From an uncultured Lachnospiraceae bacterium (GTDB lineage: Bacteria; Bacillota; Clostridia; Lachnospirales; Lachnospiraceae): a DNA stretch of 64,000 nucleotides. The position numbers and the translations under genes are program-made. Positions 12,601-19,946 of the stretch are shown piece after piece. The notes under the pieces are model-generated. The model had not been told where the DNA came from and ran no database searches. It saw only the letters and a list, made by a program, of their open reading frames with translations. The stretch spans positions 165,704-229,703 of the forward strand of contig CANPUE010000002.1 in assembly GCA_947577185.1 (NCBI GenBank). The letters are read 5' to 3'. The stretch's first letter is position 1. Each line of letters begins with the position of its first letter.

Positions 12601-13966
12601 CCGCATCAATGTTTTTTACCATATTTTCTATCGCAACAGCAGAAAAAAATTCTCCTCCGACCTTCAAAACATCTCTGCTTCTTCCAATAACCCCCAGCCT
12701 GCCTTCATCAGTCAGAAAGCCCAGATCGCCGGTAACATACCAGCCGTCACGGAACAAATGTTCATATTGATCCATTTCAGCATAATAGTGATCAATGATC
12801 ATATCCCCCTTTAGTATGATATTGCCGACACGATAGTGATTTAGCTGCTTCCTGTTATCGTCAACAATTTTCACTTCGACTGCGCCCGGTACCGTATACA
12901 CCAGAACAGCATTCGGATTTCTGCTGTCTGCGGGAACGAATGCTTCTCCAATGCTGATGTTTTCATTCTGTGACATATAACATTCATATTCCTCCGTATG
13001 CAGTCCCCAGCCTACCAGACAAGAGGTTTCCGTCATCCCGTATGTAGGCGTAACAACCCCCTTTCTCATTCCATATTTTTCAAATGTATTCTCAAACTCA
13101 TAACAAAGTTGTGTACTGACATTTTCCGCTCCGACGCTCACGCACAACAGACTTGAAAAATCATATTCCCGAATGGCTGACTTCCTGAACCTGTTGATTA
13201 CATTCCGCATCGCCGAGCTGATTGTACCGGTAAACGTTATCTTGTACTTACTGATGGATGACAGCCAAATTAACGGCTTCTCTGAATAGACATCCGTCGG
13301 AATGATATAATACTCACACCCTGAAATAACCGCTCCCATATGATGGATCACAAACCCGCCGCTATGGTGTAACGGCATCCAGCCAAGTATGCTGCTCTCT
13401 TCATTCAGATTGGCCATCGCCTGTTGTTCCCGAATATTCGCCATAAGATTATTTCCTGTTAACGGAACGATCTTATAAGACGAGGTCGTACCTGATGAGA
13501 GTAACATGCAGCAGGTTTCCTGCATTTGTGTCGCATCAGTATCTGATACGGGCTCCGTTTCTTTGGATAACACTTTTTTAAAATCGTAATCCGACAGGCA
13601 TATTGAACGTTCCGGGAACAGCGGATCATCGATATCGTAATCTCTTACAATTCTGCAGTGCTTCAGTTTTTCTGCCAGCCCGTCAGGAATTTCGCCTTTT
13701 TTATGCGGTACCAGAACCGGAATACAGCCTATAATCTGACAGGCCCAAAAAACGCAAATCCAGGACTCTGCTCTTTCGCAGTCTAAAATTACGTTGCTCC
13801 CTTTACGGAAACCGCTTTCTTTTAAGAAATAAGCCAAAGTCATGCATCTTTCATATAAGGTTCCATAAGACACGTCTTCCACTTTGTCTTCTGAATAGAT
13901 CAAATGAATGCCATGCCCTTTTTGTGCCGCCCTTTTTAATACATCAATCATACTTTCTCTATTCAT
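6662..13966 (-). CDS. Type I PKS: acyl-AMP ligase-ACP-KS-AT-DH-KR-ACP
   Basis: Loading plus extension module of about 2434 residues. Domains in order: an AMP-forming acyl ligase (about 1-560; SSGTTSSYK, YGMTETS, YVTGDLG) that should activate a carboxylic, probably fatty, acid; an ACP (about 565-640) whose motif reads GIVSKS, with Ser591 kept but the usual preceding Asp replaced by Val; ketosynthase (Cys824, HGTGT, NIGHLEA); acyltransferase (Ser1283 in GHSIGEYA; HGFH, near the malonyl-type HAFH); dehydratase (His1591 in HxxxGxxxxP, Asp1761); ketoreductase (GGTGSVG, Tyr2205, LDD as in B-type enzymes); C-terminal ACP (Ser2368 in GADSL). No enoylreductase or thioesterase is present, so one malonate round should give an alpha,beta-unsaturated acyl chain. 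I chose the ATG at 13966 because it overlaps the permease stop (ATGAATAG) behind a GGAGGGG site; an ATG at 13996 is also open. Confidence 0.93.
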   Translation of the reverse strand: MNRESMIDVLKRAAQKGHGIHLIYSEDKVEDVSYGTLYERCMTLAYFLKESGFRKGSNVILDCERAESWICVFWACQIIGCIPVLVPHKKGEIPDGLAEKLKHCRIVRDYDIDDPLFPERSICLSDYDFKKVLSKETEPVSDTDATQMQETCCMLLSSGTTSSYKIVPLTGNNLMANIREQQAMANLNEESSILGWMPLHHSGGFVIHHMGAVISGCEYYIIPTDVYSEKPLIWLSSISKYKITFTGTISSAMRNVINRFRKSAIREYDFSSLLCVSVGAENVSTQLCYEFENTFEKYGMRKGVVTPTYGMTETSCLVGWGLHTEEYECYMSQNENISIGEAFVPADSRNPNAVLVYTVPGAVEVKIVDDNRKQLNHYRVGNIILKGDMIIDHYYAEMDQYEHLFRDGWYVTGDLGFLTDEGRLGVIGRSRDVLKVGGEFFSAVAIENMVKNIDAVKVEDVFAAEYQDEGGIDNVGIYVVCPEWIGERDFVPEFVEYCKEIRRYMIQEIGLMSCEIIPVSYVPKTDTKKIKRFALKEAVDQKIQKKIKEYVVSKEKNTNGIGELLVTIINEVAQVKIDDYNSTFSENGIVSKSVPAIVEEIGKRFDIEISVASMFNFPSVNLLSEYIIKKITNRKNNAIHTERIGQGFHEDIAIVGMSNRFPGGSNTPEAFFEFLMSGADGIIDIPAGRWDADRYYSENDDEPGKMYCKKGGFINASFDEIDNNFFNISPKEAASIDPHQRLLLELTWEAFENGGLDITEYNGTRTGVFLGLSNDEYGLSSINSGDLTKINTYSLTGICYSTACGRISYTYGFEGPCFSVDTACSSFLTALHLAAVSLKNYDADTAVVGGASLMLTPVIGVAFSKLKAVCHDGHCKTFDDSADGYGRGEGAGVIILKRLSDAERDHDRILGVIRATGINQDGKSNGLTAPNGESQCNLIKDTIKRSGLQKSDIDYIETHGTGTALGDPIEVNAIREGYCDNVNRQKPLYIGSVKSNIGHLEAASGAASVIKVLLSMQHEMIPANRGFTTPSTKINWTDSIKVVAKNTPWRSGEHIRRAGINSFGFGGSNAHVIIEEYVNDKNVNDKKEKKENETASGPFVFKISAKSKDALRELVSKYLVLIRDAQEEELTAIISTANKGRGNYPYRIAVTGEKKKDIIFALNGFLMGKKNTPGLHVYDENDMKKRDSKIAFMFTGQSSQYVKMAHSLFVNNEVFKTAFLECDSLFIPYIMNSLVDLIYADDASAETIEKTVYAQPLIFTVEYALVRFWESVGVKPSLVIGHSIGEYAAAVTAGIMDLESAVKLVSLRGRLMNEAPGKGIMTTLFTDRANTERLIGELSDTVNIAVHNSQGLCVISGVEEDVNEVVKKAEAEEIKTRRLNVSHGFHSVLMRPAAEQFMKVTGSMKFHPSNLVFMSSMYERALREEEALTTEYWAEHICNEVKFYETMCAVAQSEEYFFLEIGATNTLTSLCKYIFDGKCKCANSLDFKSSDVMTLNNAVAKLYVNNVDINWKNYVMNQDENWERVSGLPNYPFRRSRYWNEMQYDRVRGDLVMDDNVHSLLGQRIESPIMEDTIIFQKIYTPETPFFMSEHIIFGTAIAPAAAYMALIISAMKEICNPKSISIQEIELRAPLAVRERSKVQVCITGAETGIASYKIISCPPDSARNEWTVHTQGKVVINDGHLNPSRSSDIEKWKTLDFDVNEGPEHAVYPAMTDASFNLGKGFRRLMKSWRNDEEGVFYVEPDEKLPLTENYVIYPGVIDSVFHTMLCMVLESALLTLGRKETETMIPYFIGEFSYDYRYFDNLWVNTLAHIENQSIIGESYVFNQDSKPVITISNMITKLTNHEDLLGAAGIDREKEYYHYAWTRVDDVIDEQSEYKSVCIVCNSSDDCKDFEKYSTLPVKRVLSSDLDEIDQIADDLEAPVLFLYWADEKADDYDRPMKKLFELIKKENGFGTQKKHDLRIVTKKAVTFKNREVNLPQSLLWGFSKSFIAECPNRFRGIIDLEGKEKVSEIFDVLIYGGYVELCVRDRIFYTSVLQRHSEYMRSIDHKTEEVVLADDATYVISGGTGSVGQAYIGALAQAGAKHFAVISRHEPKETFRNTMKESGVDVQCFRGDITVKEDVTKVISEIKKTMPAIKGVINVSGVFRDRILDDMTWEDFKFVLEPKVSGSMNLFEETKNSGIDFFHMTSSITSILGNVGQTNYAAANYFMNCFAEYITSQGIRSNVICWGPWGGSDVVTAEVVERNMLTIGLRPYTVKEGQQILLDSLKRYFGSFMAVSVDWNKFSSGMVNSYTGQLLKRLVNRAGKKSENNNSYDFMTLINGMTKKEVRRALRNEILQICREVMGYGEDDELDENTAFKELGADSLMIFSMRNAINTLIKGDVGVSDFYNYATIEKLTNHIIEDILVMEQETETNKDNIDDLANELSSLLD

Positions 13967-15116
13967 TCTTTTTTCTGCCCCCCTCCAATACGGCAATTTT
14001 ATCTATCTTATTCTTTGTTGCAAAACTTGCCAGTGTCATCAGAATCATTGATAATCCCAGCGAAATCAGTATATTTATGATATATTCGCGGGGTTCTTCG
14101 TTTCTTAACACGCCCCTTGCCGAATTAAGAAACCATGTCGTAGGCATAAACTTTCCGATTGCCTGAATCTCATCAGGCATAAATGACGCAGGCCAAAAAC
14201 ATCCGCCCAGCATCAGCATCGGAACATTGATCATGCTTATCATACTGTTCGCCATGATAATATTCTTTGAAAAGGTACTGACCGCAATACCGATTGAGAT
14301 ACAGGCCGATGCGAAAGCCATGCAGACGAAAAACAATTTTACTTTTTGTTCAAAACCGTCCCCATACCAGACATCCACAATTTCAGGCATGACGCCGATC
14401 ATGATCACTGACTGTATCGTTGCAAAGAACAGGTAGCTGATCAGATGTTGAAAAAAGTATGACATTCTCCCCATCGGCGTACCGCTCACTCTTCCGTATA
14501 CACCGCACTTTTTGTCTTCAAATAAAAGCATTGTTGCAAAAGTAATAAAGTACACCATACCGACCGCCACATATCCTAATGAATTGACGGCATTATCGAT
14601 TTTGGCTCTCGACGCAGTATTATGATATCGATACGCTATGCTTACAATCTCACTGTCAAATTCATCCAACAATGACAGAAACTTACTCTTATCCTGATCA
14701 GAGGCACGCCCAAGCTTATTAATCGATTCAAAGTACGAGGAAACAAAGACACTCACAGGTTTGATACTTTCATCGTTCTGCCTGCTATAGGTTTTCACAT
14801 GTGCATTTCCAGTTAACAATGCATCGGTGAAGTCTTTTTCAAGCACCACAATATAATCTGCATACCCGTCGTTGACTGACTGTTTTGCCTCTTCGATGCT
14901 GTCCTCACTTTGCAGCGTAAACACCTGTTCAAATCGTCGTGTTATTTTTTGAGTGATGTCCGTATTCTCTTCCAATACAAATACGATATGGTAAGTCTCC
15001 GGTTTATTTGCCAGCGTAATCACAATCAAATTAAGGAGGATCGGTATGATCAACATCACGATTATATTTACCGGTTTTCGGAAGATTCTTTTAAAGTTTG
15101 TTTTCAATACAATCAT
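13959..15116 (-). CDS. ABC-2 type transporter permease
   Basis: Membrane protein of 385 residues. An N-terminal membrane segment (about 15-35) is followed by an extracytoplasmic region of roughly 130 residues and then a cluster of about five membrane helices (about 175-375). This is the layout of ABC2_membrane_3 type exporters. It overlaps the preceding permease by an ATGA junction, so the two are translationally coupled and probably form a heterodimer with the ATPase at 16263-17198. Its 3' end overlaps the PKS start. The context suggests export of the PKS-NRPS product or self-protection; the substrate is not visible in the sequence. Confidence 0.87.
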   Translation of the reverse strand: MIVLKTNFKRIFRKPVNIIVMLIIPILLNLIVITLANKPETYHIVFVLEENTDITQKITRRFEQVFTLQSEDSIEEAKQSVNDGYADYIVVLEKDFTDALLTGNAHVKTYSRQNDESIKPVSVFVSSYFESINKLGRASDQDKSKFLSLLDEFDSEIVSIAYRYHNTASRAKIDNAVNSLGYVAVGMVYFITFATMLLFEDKKCGVYGRVSGTPMGRMSYFFQHLISYLFFATIQSVIMIGVMPEIVDVWYGDGFEQKVKLFFVCMAFASACISIGIAVSTFSKNIIMANSMISMINVPMLMLGGCFWPASFMPDEIQAIGKFMPTTWFLNSARGVLRNEEPREYIINILISLGLSMILMTLASFATKNKIDKIAVLEGGRKKNE

Positions 15117-16246
15117 AAATTATCCATCCTTCTCTTTCTTAATCCAACAGCACAAATTGCAGATAGAATAACCCCTGTTATTAAAAGTATTCCGACGTTA
15201 ATCCATGTTACAGAAAGATTATTTTTATTGTAAATCAGGTTTGTTATCGCCGTTTTTGCATAATGATTCAGAGACAGATACTTTGCACCGCTAAAATCAC
15301 CTCTATAAAAGCCGCCCGATAGAATCGTAAATCCAAGCGCAAAAATCTGAATCATTCCTGATGTTTTTTCTTCACTCGCAAGGATCGTGCATATACATGC
15401 TCCAAACACTGTGCAGACAAATGAAAACTCAAATATAATCAGCAAAAGAAGCGCGATATGATTTCCCCAGTTTACCGCAAAGGCAAAATGTGATATTATG
15501 ACAACCGCACATCCCAGTAAAAAATTAACAGTCGCCGCACCGAGCATTCTCCCTGCAAATCTCACAGACTTGCCGATCGGCGCGATTGAAAGCCTGTCCC
15601 CTAATACTCCGAAAAATTCCTCTGCCACACAGTTATTACCATAATCAGCGCCATAAAAGAGCATCATTAAAAGCATTGCCAATGTGTAATACGCCATGGC
15701 GCCTGGACTTTCCATGTCGACCGCAAGGTTTTCACAGACTTTGGAACCATCTGCGGGATATGTATTCTCCCCTGCACCTGCTAATACGAGCTCTGCATTC
15801 ATATTTATCGAAAAAGTGTTTAATACGCTTTTGATAATCGCGGCATCTGTTTCCGCATAATCAGTCATATATACTTCGATCTTCGCCTTACCGTTTCCTT
15901 TCTCAGGATCATCCGATTCATTTTTAACACATAACAATGCGTTATACGCTCCATCTGCTAATTTCCTGTCGGCTTTTGCAAAATCATCCTCCTTAAAAAA
16001 AGTGATATATTCTGTTATCTGCTCATTTGAAATCAGCTGCTCAAAGATGATTTCTGCGGCCGGATCTTCTTCCTCCACAAGATACGCGGCCTTTATCTCA
16101 TCCGCGGCCGAATCCTGAAAGGTATCCGAAAAGACCGAACCCAAAATAAACGTCAGGAGAATAAAAACCCCTAATTTCGTTATGAAGGCCGGCATATTTT
16201 TCAAAAGACGTCTGACGGAAAAAAACATTTGATATATAAATTTCAT
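15113..16246 (-). CDS. ABC-2 type transporter permease
   Basis: Permease of 377 residues with the same plan as its neighbour: one membrane segment near residues 15-35, an extracytoplasmic domain of about 150 residues rich in Asp and Glu, then about five helices from residue 175 and a short basic tail. The ATG at 16246 is preferred over an upstream in-frame GTG at 16252 because GAGAGGTG then sits at normal Shine-Dalgarno distance. The stop is shared with the next start (ATGA). Two unequal permeases with one ATPase is a common arrangement for lipid or secondary-metabolite exporters; the cargo is inferred from the operon only. Confidence 0.87.
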   Translation of the reverse strand: MKFIYQMFFSVRRLLKNMPAFITKLGVFILLTFILGSVFSDTFQDSAADEIKAAYLVEEEDPAAEIIFEQLISNEQITEYITFFKEDDFAKADRKLADGAYNALLCVKNESDDPEKGNGKAKIEVYMTDYAETDAAIIKSVLNTFSINMNAELVLAGAGENTYPADGSKVCENLAVDMESPGAMAYYTLAMLLMMLFYGADYGNNCVAEEFFGVLGDRLSIAPIGKSVRFAGRMLGAATVNFLLGCAVVIISHFAFAVNWGNHIALLLLIIFEFSFVCTVFGACICTILASEEKTSGMIQIFALGFTILSGGFYRGDFSGAKYLSLNHYAKTAITNLIYNKNNLSVTWINVGILLITGVILSAICAVGLRKRRMDNL

Positions 16247-16262
16247 ACGCACCTCTCACAAA

Positions 16263-17198
16263 CTAGTTGTCACGAAAACTCGTGCCGGTATAATAAAAAA
16301 ACACATCTTCGAGATTCTTTTTCTGCATATCAACTGACACAATATCAGCTCCCATATTGGTTAACTGATTCATTACCTCTACGATTACGGAATTATTTTC
16401 AATCACAAAGCAATATTTATCATCTTCCTTTGTGACCGCGCTCACACCCTGAATCTCTTCAGATAATCGTTCAGCCCCGCAGAAGTTTTTCAGTTTCAGG
16501 TAAAGAGTCTGATCTTTTGAAATATGATCAATCAGTTCTTCCGTTGTTCCGGAAGCAACCACATGACCATGGTCCATAATCATAACTCTGTCGCTTATGT
16601 TCTCCACTTCTTCCATATAGTGTGAGCAATACACGATCGTGGTTCCAAGTTCATTCAGCTCTTTAATCGAATGAAGAATATGATTTCTCGATTGAGGGTC
16701 AATCCCGACCGTCGGCTCGTCCAAAAAAAGAATTTCGGGTGAATGTACAATGCCGCAGGCGATATTAAGCCGCCGCTTCATCCCTCCCGAATACTTCATT
16801 GGGGAATCATTCTGTCTGTCCAAAATCCCCGTAAAGCGCAGCGCTCTTTCAACGGCTGTCCTGAGTTCATCACCTTTCATGCCATAAATTCTTCCCCAAA
16901 AAGTAACGTTATCTTTTGCGGAAAGCTCAGGAAAATAAGCCAGGTCCTGGGGAACAAAGCCAACTCTTTTCTGATACGCTTTCCGATTTCCCATAGTAAG
17001 CTTTTCGCCGTTGTACCTGATTTCGCCTGCATCCGCCGAAATAATCCCCAATATCAGCGAGATCAGCGTACTTTTCCCTGCTCCGTTTGGACCAAGAATG
17101 CCGAGTATCTCCCCCTCCTTAATCTCAAAACTCATAGCATCTACCGCTTTTGCCTTTTTGTAATGTTTCGTGATGTCTTTTACTTCAATAATCGCCAT
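16263..17198 (-). CDS. ABC transporter ATPase of the exporter
   Basis: Cytoplasmic ATPase of 311 residues. Walker A GPNGAGKS is near residue 37, the signature YSGGMKRR near 140, Walker B ILFLDEP near 160, and the H-loop in CSHYMEE near 193. A C-terminal extension of about 90 residues is typical of DrrA/CcmA-like drug-export ATPases. The ATG at 17198 follows AGGAGAGAGG; a TTG two codons upstream is less likely. It ends 16 bp before the first permease, so the three genes form one exporter cassette inside the biosynthetic operon. Confidence 0.9.
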   Translation of the reverse strand: MAIIEVKDITKHYKKAKAVDAMSFEIKEGEILGILGPNGAGKSTLISLILGIISADAGEIRYNGEKLTMGNRKAYQKRVGFVPQDLAYFPELSAKDNVTFWGRIYGMKGDELRTAVERALRFTGILDRQNDSPMKYSGGMKRRLNIACGIVHSPEILFLDEPTVGIDPQSRNHILHSIKELNELGTTIVYCSHYMEEVENISDRVMIMDHGHVVASGTTEELIDHISKDQTLYLKLKNFCGAERLSEEIQGVSAVTKEDDKYCFVIENNSVIVEVMNQLTNMGADIVSVDMQKKNLEDVFFYYTGTSFRDN

Positions 17199-17233
17199 AA
17201 CCAACCTCTCTCCTGCCCTCTGCGTTTTCTCTT

Positions 17234-17872
17234 CTATTCCAGTTTTTTACAAAAACAGACAAGTTCATCAAACCCGATTTTTCTGAGTTTCGTTTCCTCT
17301 TTTGCTGCTGATGAAATAATGTATTTGTCAAAAATATAACTTTGCACCAGATAATCGGCATCGTCCGGCATATTGAATGCAGACCATTTTTCCATTTCAT
17401 AGCAGATTCCAAGCCCTGTATACTTGCCGTAGCTTTCCTTCCTGCTCCACAGGAGCGTATAATCGATATCCGAGCATGTTATTGCCATTTGATCAAATTC
17501 ATCCGGTGTCATAAAAATCTTTGCCGTGTCCATGTCATACGGTATCATATCCTGTATATCAACGCCTGCCTGTCCGGAAGATACGATACACGCAACTGCC
17601 TTTTTGCAATGCGACAGATTAAAATAAATATCCGGATACTCTTTCAGATATGGTTTTTTGTTTGCATCCTTTTCCAACAGTGGAACCCGATAAATCTGAT
17701 AATTTTCCATCAATGAAATCCGTAAAAGAATATAGGCCAAAACCGACTGCATCCTGTCACTCAAAAAGAGATACCGTCTCGCGTTTTTAATGCGTTCTTC
17801 CGAACAGTATTTTTCAAAAAAACAGTAATTCTCTGAATTTACCTTATCTAATTCATCAAAATAATAGATCAA
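17234..17872 (-). CDS. Sfp-type 4'-phosphopantetheinyl transferase
   Basis: Enzyme of 212 residues that should transfer the phosphopantetheine arm of CoA to the carrier-domain serines of the two megasynthases. The family signatures are visible: FNLSHCKKAVAC near 85-97, GVDI near 103, and W-S-R-K-E-S-Y-x-K-x-x-G-L-G near 145-160. The length is close to the Sfp family. The start is a TTG at 17872 behind GGGGAGGAAAG, with slightly long spacing. It lies 30-75 bp from both neighbours within the operon. A dedicated phosphopantetheinyl transferase supports the view that the cluster is self-sufficient and active. Confidence 0.92.
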   Translation of the reverse strand: MIYYFDELDKVNSENYCFFEKYCSEERIKNARRYLFLSDRMQSVLAYILLRISLMENYQIYRVPLLEKDANKKPYLKEYPDIYFNLSHCKKAVACIVSSGQAGVDIQDMIPYDMDTAKIFMTPDEFDQMAITCSDIDYTLLWSRKESYGKYTGLGICYEMEKWSAFNMPDDADYLVQSYIFDKYIISSAAKEETKLRKIGFDELVCFCKKLE

Positions 17873-17945
17873 TCTGTCTGTTCTTTCCTCCCCTCACCAA
17901 AAATCTCCCCCCTGTTTATACTCCCCCTGTTACCGATTGTATCTT

Positions 17946-19574
17946 TTAAAATTCCCGAAACCTCTTATATCGTTCCTGTAAGATACTTTTTTCTGTTTTC
18001 TTTTCATTTCTTTTCAGAAACAACGTAATCGCTTCTCTGATTTGCAGACACAACTCACCCATGTTTGTGTGATTCAGATCTTCCGGTTCCTGGAACACTT
18101 TATCTACGACCCTCAGCCCTTTTAAATCCTTCGATGTCATTTTCATCAACTCCGCCGCTTTGTCAGCCCTGGCATTATCTTTCCACAAAATACTGGCATA
18201 TCCTTCCGGCGTTAAGACCGAATATACGGCGTTCTCCAGCATCCATACCTCATTTGCAACTCCGAATGCCAAAGCGCCCCCGCTTCCCCCTTCTCCGTGA
18301 ATAATCGATAACATCGGAACTTTAATCGCGGAAGTTTCTCTTAATACATTCGCAATCACATAACCCTGTCCCTGCTGTTCCGCCTCGATCCCGCATGCCG
18401 CGCCTACCGTATCAACGAAACAAATGACAGGACGTTTAAATTTTTCTGCCTGTTTCATCAGTCTTAATGCTTTTCGGTATCCGCTTGGCGACGGCATTCC
18501 CCAATTGCGGTACACCGCCTCATTCATGCTGTTTTTTCCTTTTTGCTGCCCGATTACTGTGACTGCTTTTCCGTATATGCTCGCGATTCCACCGACAACG
18601 GCATGGTCGTCCGCCCACACTTTATCACCATGAAACTCCATAAAATCATCAAAAATCTGATTCACATAATCCAAACTGGTCGGCCGCTCTCTTGACCGTG
18701 CTTTCAGAACAGTTTCCCAGGCATCAAGATCATTCGGATCACTCTCCACAGTATTCACGCCCCATGATTTGTGATGGCCTGTATACCAGCCTCTGTTCAT
18801 GTGGAATTTCAGGACTTTGCTCAAATACTCCCGCAGGCCTGCCCGCGAAATAACATCGTCTACGAAACCATGCTCTAACTGAAATTCCGCCGTCTGAAAA
18901 TCGTCCGGTAATGTTTCACCAGTGTTTTGTTCAATCACTCTTGCTCCCGCGAAACCAATTCTCGCACCTTTTTCAGCAAGTACGATATCTGCCAGCATTG
19001 CGAAACTTGCAGTAACGCCTCCCATTGTCGGATTCGTCAATACTGATATGTACAATAATCCTGCTTCGCTGTGTTTCCTCACCGCCGCCGCTGTTTTTTC
19101 CATCTGCATCAGCGAAATAATTCCTTCCTGCATCCGCGCCCCGCCTGAACAGCAAAACATGATGACCGGTAATTTCTTTTCGGCAGCTTTTTCAAACAAT
19201 CGGGCAACCCGCTCGCCCACTACATGACCCATGCTTGCCATCATGTACCTGGTATCCATGACTCCAATTGCAACATGAGATCCTTCCATATTCATTTCAC
19301 CCGTAATGATCGCATCATTTAACTTATGCTTTACAGCAGTTTCAACCGCTTTGAGCGCATACTCACTATCATTGAGCGGATTGCTTAATTTCATATTCGC
19401 ATCCCATTCACGAAATGATTTTTTATCAGCTAACGATAAAATACGCTTCCTTGCATGCATTCTCATGTAGTATCCGCACTGCGGGCAAATTGAATAATTC
19501 TGATCCAAAATATCTCTTTGTATTTCCTGTTTACACGCATTACATATTCTTCCTGTTTGCAAGAACCATCCCAC
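17946..19574 (-). CDS. Fused acetyl-CoA carboxylase carboxyltransferase, AccD-AccA
   Basis: One polypeptide of 542 residues joins the beta and alpha subunits of the carboxyltransferase that makes malonyl-CoA from carboxybiotin and acetyl-CoA. The beta half (about 1-270) begins with a zinc ribbon CxxC-x15-CxxC (from Cys12) and has the SGGARMQEG crotonase-fold loop. The alpha half (about 285-520) has GGIASIYGK, DTVGAACGIEAEQ and GEGGSGGALAF. First gene of the operon, it plausibly supplies the malonyl extender for the PKS. No biotin carboxylase or biotin carrier gene is in the window. The frame opens with GTG at 19574 right after a stop, but GAGGTGGG then fits an in-frame TTG at 19562 (product beginning MQTGRICNAC) better. 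Confidence 0.92.
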   Translation of the reverse strand: MGWFLQTGRICNACKQEIQRDILDQNYSICPQCGYYMRMHARKRILSLADKKSFREWDANMKLSNPLNDSEYALKAVETAVKHKLNDAIITGEMNMEGSHVAIGVMDTRYMMASMGHVVGERVARLFEKAAEKKLPVIMFCCSGGARMQEGIISLMQMEKTAAAVRKHSEAGLLYISVLTNPTMGGVTASFAMLADIVLAEKGARIGFAGARVIEQNTGETLPDDFQTAEFQLEHGFVDDVISRAGLREYLSKVLKFHMNRGWYTGHHKSWGVNTVESDPNDLDAWETVLKARSRERPTSLDYVNQIFDDFMEFHGDKVWADDHAVVGGIASIYGKAVTVIGQQKGKNSMNEAVYRNWGMPSPSGYRKALRLMKQAEKFKRPVICFVDTVGAACGIEAEQQGQGYVIANVLRETSAIKVPMLSIIHGEGGSGGALAFGVANEVWMLENAVYSVLTPEGYASILWKDNARADKAAELMKMTSKDLKGLRVVDKVFQEPEDLNHTNMGELCLQIREAITLFLKRNEKKTEKSILQERYKRFREF

Positions 19575-19592
19575 CTCGTCTTATAATGTACT

Positions 19593-19621
19593 ATAATACT
19601 TCATTATATCGACTCCTGATA
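19593..19621 (-). promoter_or_regulatory. Candidate promoter of the biosynthetic operon
   Basis: Read leftward: TATCAG, 17 bases, TATTAT, placing transcription start near 19586 and leaving a 12-24 nt leader before the carboxyltransferase start. The -35 is poor, which suggests an activator is needed. The spacer sequence AGTCGATATAATGAAG is nearly identical to the spacer of the divergent promoter at 19717-19745. Confidence 0.5.
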
Positions 19622-19716
19622 ACCGAAAGCGCCGCACAGCGGCCATGCGGTTGTATAAATAATACAGATAACCTTCATTTTTTTTCCTGATTTTAACTGT
19701 TCTGTGTAGCCGCCTC

Positions 19717-19745
19717 TTGACAAAGTCGACATAATGAAGTAGAAT
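19717..19745 (+). promoter_or_regulatory. Divergent sigma-A promoter with inverted-repeat operator
   Basis: TTGACA, 17 bases, TAGAAT, facing right. The spacer and -10 lie inside a perfect 9-bp inverted repeat AGTCGACAT / ATGTCGACT (19724-19732 and 19744-19752), positioned so that a bound dimer would block RNA polymerase. No protein gene follows on the plus strand; a hairpin terminator does. Confidence 0.55.
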
Positions 19746-19751
19746 GTCGAC

Positions 19752-19812
19752 TCAAAAATCAGGCGCAGATGCGGCAGATAATACTGCCTGCATACACGCC
19801 TCTCTTTTTTGT
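19752..19812 (+). ncRNA. Candidate small RNA, about 60 nt
   Basis: A short transcript would run from the promoter at 19717-19745 to an intrinsic terminator. The terminator has an outer stem GGCG/CGCC (19762-19765 with 19797-19800), a 3x3 internal loop, an inner stem of nine pairs with one bulge (19769-19777 with 19784-19793) and then TCTCTTTTTT. I find no ORF with a ribosome site. The evidence is only promoter plus terminator; it could instead be the relic of a deleted gene. Confidence 0.35.
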
Positions 19813-19883
19813 GCAGGGATTTTGATTTGTTTCCGGAAACGGTTGACTTGAATTTTCGTGATTTTGCAAGAGAAATAAATGAT

Positions 19884-19914
19884 AAAAAAACGGCACAGCC
19901 GCAGGCTGCACCGT
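19884..19914 (-). terminator. Rho-independent terminator after metQ
   Basis: Perfect 11-bp stem ACGGTGCAGCC / GGCTGTGCCGT (one G-T pair) with a 3-nt loop, followed by seven T on the minus strand, 33 bp beyond the metQ stop. The rest of the 370-bp gap up to 19574 holds only the two divergent promoters and the candidate small RNA. Confidence 0.9.
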
Positions 19915-19946
19915 CTCAGAGAGCATAATAAATCAGATTCCCGGCC

